Positions 61,001-64,000 of a DNA stretch of 64,000 nucleotides are shown here, in pieces. Each line of letters opens with the position of its first letter. Within the stretch, counting starts at the first letter, position 1. A program made the translations under genes and the position numbers. The notes below the pieces were generated by a model, which worked only from the letters and a program-made list of their open reading frames with translations, searched no databases and had not been told where the DNA came from. Source of the stretch: Rhynchopus sp. YZ270_cl-10 (Eukaryota; Euglenozoa; Diplonemea; Diplonemida; Diplonemidae); contig OZ037929.1 of assembly GCA_964035575.1 (NCBI GenBank), positions 1,054,001-1,118,000 of the forward strand, read 5' to 3'.

Positions 61001-64000
61001 CGAGTGCCCGACGAAGCGCCGCCTGCAGACGTCGACAAGCAACTACAGGACGTACGGAACAGGTGTGCCCGGGGCGGGGTGGAGCTACGCGTCCGGGGGT
61101 GCTGTGGCGGGGCTGCCGTTCCCGATCCAGACGGTGGTGCGGACGACAAGCGGGGCGCGTGCGTGGTCATTCACAAAGGACATCCTGGTGCGTGTGGCGA
61201 AGCGGAGCTGGACCGGCTGCAACGACGGAGGGACGCTGAAGGTGTACGACCTGGCAGGTTCGCTTACGAGTGAGACGACGCGCCTGGTGGAGGGGACGGT
61301 GAAGACGACGACGTGGGTTGAGTCTGCGACGGCCGCCGTGTCGACACGCGGGGGTGTGGCGGTGCCGTGGAGCGTGCTGTCGACGGAGTGCGAGGCGTGC
61401 ACGCTGCAGCTCGACCTGTGCTACGGGGGCAAGACTGCGGCGACGTGTCTGGACGGGCTTGGTGTGGGGTCGACGGACCCGTCGGACGCACTCCCGATCT
61501 TTGCGGACCGGAGCAAGCTGTCGAAGCCGTTCTCGGTCAAGGCGCCGCGCATGGACGTCATGGAGGTGTACGACCAGACGCTGCCGGACTCGACGTCGGC
61601 GATCCGTGTGGGCGACATGTTTGCCGTCAAGGTGGAGAACGTGCAGCGCTTTGCCGGGGTGTGGGCGATGAACGAGCCTTCCACCTCGGGGTGGACGCGC
61701 GAGGTGTGGGTGCGGTCTGTGTGGATGGGTGAGAGCGGGGCGACGCTGGCACAGATGCGCTACGGAAACGGTGGGTTCGTGCACGACGGTGCTGCGCGTG
61801 CTGCGGCTGCTGGGGGGTCTGCGCCGCCGTCGGGCTGCAACGCAGCAGTGTCGGCAGCGGAGTTTGTGGCCGCTGCGGACCGTGTGACGCTGTCGGGGGC
61901 GTCGAGCGGGAGCCTGAACTTCTTCTTCGCACGTCCGTGCGGACGTTGCCAGGTGTGGCTTGACTACAGGCTGACGCCACCAGCAGCGCTGGTCGGACGC
62001 CACATGGCTGTGCGCAGCTCGTTCCCACTGCGGGCGTACACGGCGGCAGTGGCGGTGCCGGGATCAGCGCTTGTATACACGGTGCAGACATGCGGGATGG
62101 CGTGGCTGCTCGGGGGCGTGCCGCTGACGGCCGTGCGCAGGCGCAAGCCGTTCTCTGTGGGCGCGGTGCGTGTGGACGCGCACAACATCCCTGCGTGGGA
62201 GGGGACAACGTCGGCAGCGTTTGCGCGCCAGGGTGGGGCCGGGAACGGTGCTGGTGTGGCGGCGGTTGTGACCTCGCCTGTGTCGAGCCCTGGGGGCAGC
62301 AGCGTGAACGCTGTGGGCGGGAGTGCGACGGTGCGTGCCTTCTTCCTGCGTGCGTGCTACCAGTGCAGCGTGTCCTTTGCCGGGAAGGCGTCGCCGCTGA
62401 CGGTGCTGACAGACGCGACACAGATCATTGCGGTGCCGGCGTTCCACTACGAGAAGTACATGCTGCGCAAGATGACGGCTGCGGGGGCGAAGGCGTCGTG
62501 GATGTTCGACGTGTACGCTGCGGACGACCTTGGGGACAGGGCGTACGCTGTGGGCGGGCCGCCGACGGAGTACGCGCTGCAGCGCATGTACCAGACACGT
62601 GCGGCGAACCACCGTGCGGCGGCGTCGATGTCTGCGTCCGGGAAGCTGCCGTCGGACCCGACTGCGCTGCTGAACGGGAGTGCGGTGACGGTGACGTACG
62701 GGAGCACAAGCGGGCTGCGCCTGACGGAGGGTACGAAGGTGTACAACGGGATCCCGATGCCTGTGGTCGAGAAGACGACGCCCGTCGGGGCTGCCGGGCA
62801 GGCGACTGTCGAGGTGTCCAAGGCGGCGATGCAGCTGTCGCTGTCGTTTGTGGTGACGGGTGCGGCCGGGGTGCCGACAGGGTTCTTCGGGGAGAAGAAG
62901 GCGCCGATGGTGCACTTCTCTGTGGAGGCGGGGGCGATGGCGGTGGACACCCTCCCGTCGGCGTCGTCGTCGTCGCGCTCGTCGGCAGGCGGGGCTGCGT
63001 GCACGGCGGACCGCGTTGTGGGTGAGGGCTACTGCACGTTCAACGCGTACGCAATTGGGCAGGCGCCGGGGGCACAGACTGCGTCGGACAAGTGGTACGT
63101 ATCAGCCGTGCGCGGTGTGTCGACGGCAACGGTGACGTGCGGCTCGTGCGGGACGGCGTGGGTGTCGCCTAACGCGACCTACATGGGCGGTGTGGCGACC
63201 TTCAAGCTTGGGCTGACCGGGCTCACGGCAGGGACGACGGCTGCGTGCTCGTGCGACGTGGTGGTGACGTCGCCTGCATCGCTTGTGAACGGGACGAGCC
63301 AGACCTTCAAGGTTGCGTACACGGACACGTCGCTTGCGGACTGGAAGTGGACGTCGTCGCAGACGCTCGAAGTACCAGCCACGACAACAGGCAAGGCGTA
63401 CAGTGTGTACAACCGCACCGTGCACGTCGGGCTTGCTGCATGGGACACGACTGGGAAGTTCCGCGGGATTGGCGGCGTGTCCTGGGCGGCGGGTGCGTCT
63501 GTGACAGCAGTGCCGACGGAGATGGTGCCCGAGGGGTGCTTCGCGTGTGCGAGTGGGACAACAACGTGTGCGATTGCGAACACGAAGGACCCGAAGACTG
63601 GGGCTGCCGGCACTGGCGACGCGATTGAGATTGCAGGTGTGTTTGCGGCTGTCGGGACGTGCCAGCTCAAGGCGGGTGCCTTCACCGGGTTCCCGACAGG
63701 GACCACAGCGCCGACGACGGCAGTGACGTTCACGGTCGAGGCGCCAGTCGGGCTGATGATTGCGGGTGCGCCGAACGAGGGGAGCGTGTTGTCGCGACCG
63801 AACTTCACGCGCCTGTGGGGACGCACGCTCTCGGGTGCGCCTGCGGCAGTGACCGGGGTTGGGAGCAGCCTGTCGTTCCAGGTGGTGGACGCGAAGGGGA
63901 TGCCTGTTGTGGGGGACAACCACATGCAGTTCACGCTGACCGGGACGCAGAAGTCGAACACGTCGACCGCGACGGTGACGTGGACGGGCGTCGCACGCCG
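52083..64000 (+). CDS. giant secreted/surface protein, 3' end beyond the window
   Basis: One frame from the ATG at 52083 has no stop to the last base of the window: at least 3972 codons. A signal peptide (SALVGVALLGVALVGHVGEA) is followed by a Ser-rich stalk (about residues 35-140) made of units such as SLSLPTGSMSYSLPSGT and SLSKSKSAS, likely heavily glycosylated. The remainder is beta-rich, with many N-x-S/T sites. In the first half, strands ending in a Y/F-x-V/I-C-Y/F pattern recur about every 130-210 residues: FVVCFKH near 254, YDICYSS 438, WYVCYRK 654, YIVCHRN 853, FYKVCYK 1073, YSLCVQL 1202, YKVCIRT 1356, YQVCYKV 1564, YKICVFK 1722. This suggests tandem, strongly diverged Ig-like or beta-sandwich domains. 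No named family recognised. GC-rich codons leave long meaningless open frames on the opposite strand. Confidence 0.85.
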   Translation, partial: MGRTGPSALVGVALLGVALVGHVGEAANTKTVTYTMSKSKSRSLSTSKSASVSLSLPTGSMSYSLPSGTASSSLSLPTGSMSFSLPSGTASFSGSLSKSKSASVSLSLPTGTASASGSLSKSLSLSTSLTQSLSKTVSLTHSLGSYNNYTMGMYHGATLREGDEFRVRVQTVLQTPDGTKRVEYALNSTAAAQFDVRMYTWDSTKDIRCEYTSATPLAQTTEYGMSMADSAAGDRFVSSAHATFVAPPSTTTFVVCFKHVLDSRFFDKETQAEFGQWKMLVLGNGEYKFTPQAAKLWYYLPDATLGQYAVVQLLSAQANFNFTYAPSGCATAEFKCADGDNLKIVKQGDPCTYEYQTFGLPYYGTNYVDAAGTWQGEGTRGLLEGATAGGVGVFGTPYANPLVDSWSSSGTYYAQNSTVTPMWSEAMVYVRLPQTAAKYDICYSSRQERAEVSNLNSTNATAPVWRKLYRCTSPSACASNSANLYFTAVVEPVGWSMVDMTPGTWGEIVFDDSGAGALNNLPASSTVAVSAPQASGADPMVMTTSANYWAPSGGDYFRIVAAASLAEAQTDGRAHPWPTAAKTGSQPLAGCWSRALDTASSSSQGGFVEEETPYPIGSRNLVGDPTASGVADATGGVAVTVSTLYVPATRYSQWYVCYRKTCTYSGATCTKNSGMRVLPFHKGGTGSLPVRWTHLNDSYLPGTTSTAAHPLVPDYIVNQDAAGAPAYPAWATWYMNDTRTGTWGPLVVETVNATAPMGVDTRAWNFGRTYATGDRVGQTVGSVLRLVQAGKPCDYASFRPIPSVGAENKDGGMVECNNAGAETDKTACAGSMSDVAASSNAAYYITVPDITNYIVCHRNRFFNWVALSPSGTTGAWNDKTKPMPDSVLERGAWVSPSSYFTPTTSALTSLSLSAVEMRAGMEALFLVTDATVSLQVGPRKACAGGCPASGDVLRLVAADKNCDINPYNWNMGKLADAHLSLICNVTGAGSIAQSGLYYDSASVRACALAGPTQTMCQNATCNSTEPHLAELAAKTPDIYDDIVPHDHTYTGGHATVAAVVVMPPHITTSNGPNFYKVCYKQAGMDNWAVFNETWEVKPAPAMKVSPARISEVLLGGELKRFRVQLTTGTLAVTDNNGTITADFSLYAKLVPFSTMEQNRYCQNQAGSSEGEIYSAATSKFNLLTDGANNTVDFYLTVPHTPGNYSLCVQLRQSSEDWMSWWRPGSADANAYDYKVIDNGVRWYVTPGNQPTNQGLSKVQFLRCAPTVNHTCSPAASQDVFDTNPGKDAAKIVAVGSACHDGSTNLTQWGTSVHVWTEPGATASALGMTDLGPADGPSDVAELRTVLPAATNDARTQYKVCIRTVFLQGGLGGTALKARWVEVQEAQGLSGQHLVQAATGRAGFRTEMGLVKSWTLNAALRPAVSLYSSEAKADATALAGVSTQYVADVTAATATATDGFVFNTYSSTASNTELQAQNIFKLVLSKTPVGRLPKDPSTEETWGTLSNWAGSGVGVDCMSPAAVSNVGTCTDNDTTSGTPFCPYLASTTSGTSIGAYFHIPLNPGSYQVCYKVNHTSLTVANPWLRLASSSEGDYLLHSHPAFLEMIVGSAQANMSVFDLRTMESTWDTTGEQVSVSSWCGTSSGVNCTALNGASGFTTDLVTIANDTQVCPTPSTVAGSATGAPEWFQLVRTTNASAMVADTWGTTTASAFALPPALYPATSGQYKICVFKAGEATATAMGNASAKQVTKKGVVYQLYNRGLKKYGGGSGYWRDSNIPPSQLTVTSTLAFNSSLRFMQFTTATTLETLYGASAVSAASVTDATTGMVSRTPLLTSGAVVVYDVQVATKDKLPVPFGSFPLVVKRCAQATAFAGLECVAASQVEPSVSPGPFTVWAIGGACKQANATQYGWERNGLRQFTQSGQVRLSLQYRSACPAGEFGCGVRFEATTQSGVQLLSPAQWVNVAAKAPNGVALDGNEPNTAFKGTAMKTTGCATTGVTTCYLKKCVHGLPCTLSLQARRDGPSEFAANGTVQVLYAQDDYGANYSASAAPPQVATALGSTVGSQPLLPAEVWGLGGTASYTFTPKLKDGALASTTVYLNVTYQGVTTGGAVHLSWTRFVVEVSRAVLAAVDPVRVDPWDVAGGLAATRSPSPAFIGTMTAATASVAGSITAVSGSYLEALVPYQLTYVPRDASLKALPKVWGALSGWKVTATVGTATTDNMVLYSRYPDETFVTAPQILSKAALMETIGNAFSFAFVFRVYVVDNACSRFSSAGGCTLVFTFSDGTNTVKANVVTPVRVPASTVEVTPAAASGTVREGISVAVRPGSYIAAPSTGAQTFVYDDFHYGEVFALLDGPGPTDGASNRDKLRMTPDATNWVAGQCAYSSPSGKGCLVEKYPTKTLAAAASVAGATGSWGAQWTMRPHVPCNRCAFTFHTTWGAGPDSSEYAADGTQRGTTTLTWTEEAVTLECSSAAVQITTGAVMSDEFALTVSAGVTGMTGTNAVYPRWWVMTNSNTSVTPAGVYPLYKVGETKTAWWSQMGARANMGTAVANFSRLYFDNTTVPALGATADVKVVFSAVGIRYASGAQAAAGSRPTGTSAYTCTSAVTLSQREAAVAAAVTTTTSIQLVSVGGGVTSLCASSATGVCTEYTATVSEFGAGITVDVKFVNTSSTGTVVDDTSSRNVTVAQAGGAGSSPSGAPAWTYGTEVWTSGTIVLDSAYNPSSLETIGTNTYTYGNLTVVATRTQPDAAVLAVAPQGAGSVTLKYSGTGAPARKAMFKVCEAAWDGSAEVMSTVANRCVTISLWITPTTQTRATVYAVEPASQSFVHGTTSACGAATTATFTVASYFTVGTSTTLRYWAYDSQLGYTLTAGTQYLLESGATTAAASLMKNNSVTRGAAITHTVATTGLKVSFTFYGRDKVTTNTTASVAGAVQSDVGGTITAVATTAQYMWVSATETLSKWEVNTTVSVDDECPTKRRLQTSTSNYRTYGTGVPGAGWSYASGGAVAGLPFPIQTVVRTTSGARAWSFTKDILVRVAKRSWTGCNDGGTLKVYDLAGSLTSETTRLVEGTVKTTTWVESATAAVSTRGGVAVPWSVLSTECEACTLQLDLCYGGKTAATCLDGLGVGSTDPSDALPIFADRSKLSKPFSVKAPRMDVMEVYDQTLPDSTSAIRVGDMFAVKVENVQRFAGVWAMNEPSTSGWTREVWVRSVWMGESGATLAQMRYGNGGFVHDGAARAAAAGGSAPPSGCNAAVSAAEFVAAADRVTLSGASSGSLNFFFARPCGRCQVWLDYRLTPPAALVGRHMAVRSSFPLRAYTAAVAVPGSALVYTVQTCGMAWLLGGVPLTAVRRRKPFSVGAVRVDAHNIPAWEGTTSAAFARQGGAGNGAGVAAVVTSPVSSPGGSSVNAVGGSATVRAFFLRACYQCSVSFAGKASPLTVLTDATQIIAVPAFHYEKYMLRKMTAAGAKASWMFDVYAADDLGDRAYAVGGPPTEYALQRMYQTRAANHRAAASMSASGKLPSDPTALLNGSAVTVTYGSTSGLRLTEGTKVYNGIPMPVVEKTTPVGAAGQATVEVSKAAMQLSLSFVVTGAAGVPTGFFGEKKAPMVHFSVEAGAMAVDTLPSASSSSRSSAGGAACTADRVVGEGYCTFNAYAIGQAPGAQTASDKWYVSAVRGVSTATVTCGSCGTAWVSPNATYMGGVATFKLGLTGLTAGTTAACSCDVVVTSPASLVNGTSQTFKVAYTDTSLADWKWTSSQTLEVPATTTGKAYSVYNRTVHVGLAAWDTTGKFRGIGGVSWAAGASVTAVPTEMVPEGCFACASGTTTCAIANTKDPKTGAAGTGDAIEIAGVFAAVGTCQLKAGAFTGFPTGTTAPTTAVTFTVEAPVGLMIAGAPNEGSVLSRPNFTRLWGRTLSGAPAAVTGVGSSLSFQVVDAKGMPVVGDNHMQFTLTGTQKSNTSTATVTWTGVAR

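Overview
The window comes from the nuclear genome of a single-celled eukaryote (protist); I cannot place it more finely. The evidence is spliceosomal introns whose 5' ends all read GTATG, eukaryotic gene families (UDP-glucose pyrophosphorylase, PARP, sedolisin, MAPEG, an EGF-repeat receptor), intergenic DNA full of A/T homopolymers, and a Polinton-type virus-like element. Host coding regions are GC-rich and mostly intron-poor.

Layout. 1-2662 has no gene. 2663-4984 (-) is a four-exon UGPase whose tiny first exon adds a predicted myristoylation signal. 6369-9823 (-) is a two-exon PARP1-like polymerase, and about 200 bp of its upstream DNA is duplicated at 12905-13115. Between the two duplicates (10575-12760, -) lies the end of an old Polinton: a packaging-ATPase scrap, a small conserved ORF and a membrane-anchored P-loop NTPase gene. 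13517-20334 is a satellite of about 487 copies of a 14-bp unit, with higher-order duplications.

20403-37784 is a near-complete Polinton/adintovirus-like element. It has 65-bp identical terminal inverted repeats and a 6-bp target duplication. It encodes a fibre-like protein, a zinc-finger protein, protein-primed DNA polymerase B, major capsid protein, integrase, a small membrane-active virion protein, an adenain-type protease, a phospholipase A2 protein, penton, a structural protein and a packaging ATPase. On its right arm it carries a cargo of a 51-residue basic protein and a three-exon membrane P-loop NTPase. PolB carries an inserted 665-bp MITE-like element and looks broken; the other genes look open. 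The element sits inside the packaging-ATPase gene of an older relative, whose remains flank it at 20335-20402 and 37785-38960.

39338-40990 is a secreted sedolisin (tripeptidyl-peptidase type). 41797-48585 is a 2262-residue type I membrane protein with 31 EGF-like repeats. 51006-51458 is a MAPEG protein. From 52083 to the window end one reading frame stays open for at least 3972 codons and encodes a giant secreted or surface protein.

Main point of interest: the packaging ATPase / small basic protein / membrane NTPase module occurs three times in the window, always in the same order. At least once it lies inside intact terminal repeats, so it behaves as Polinton cargo. Its function is unknown. 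Other points are the predicted lipid-anchored UGPase, paired hairpins at the two convergent gene junctions of the Polinton, a five-copy interspersed hairpin motif, and the nested Polinton insertion.
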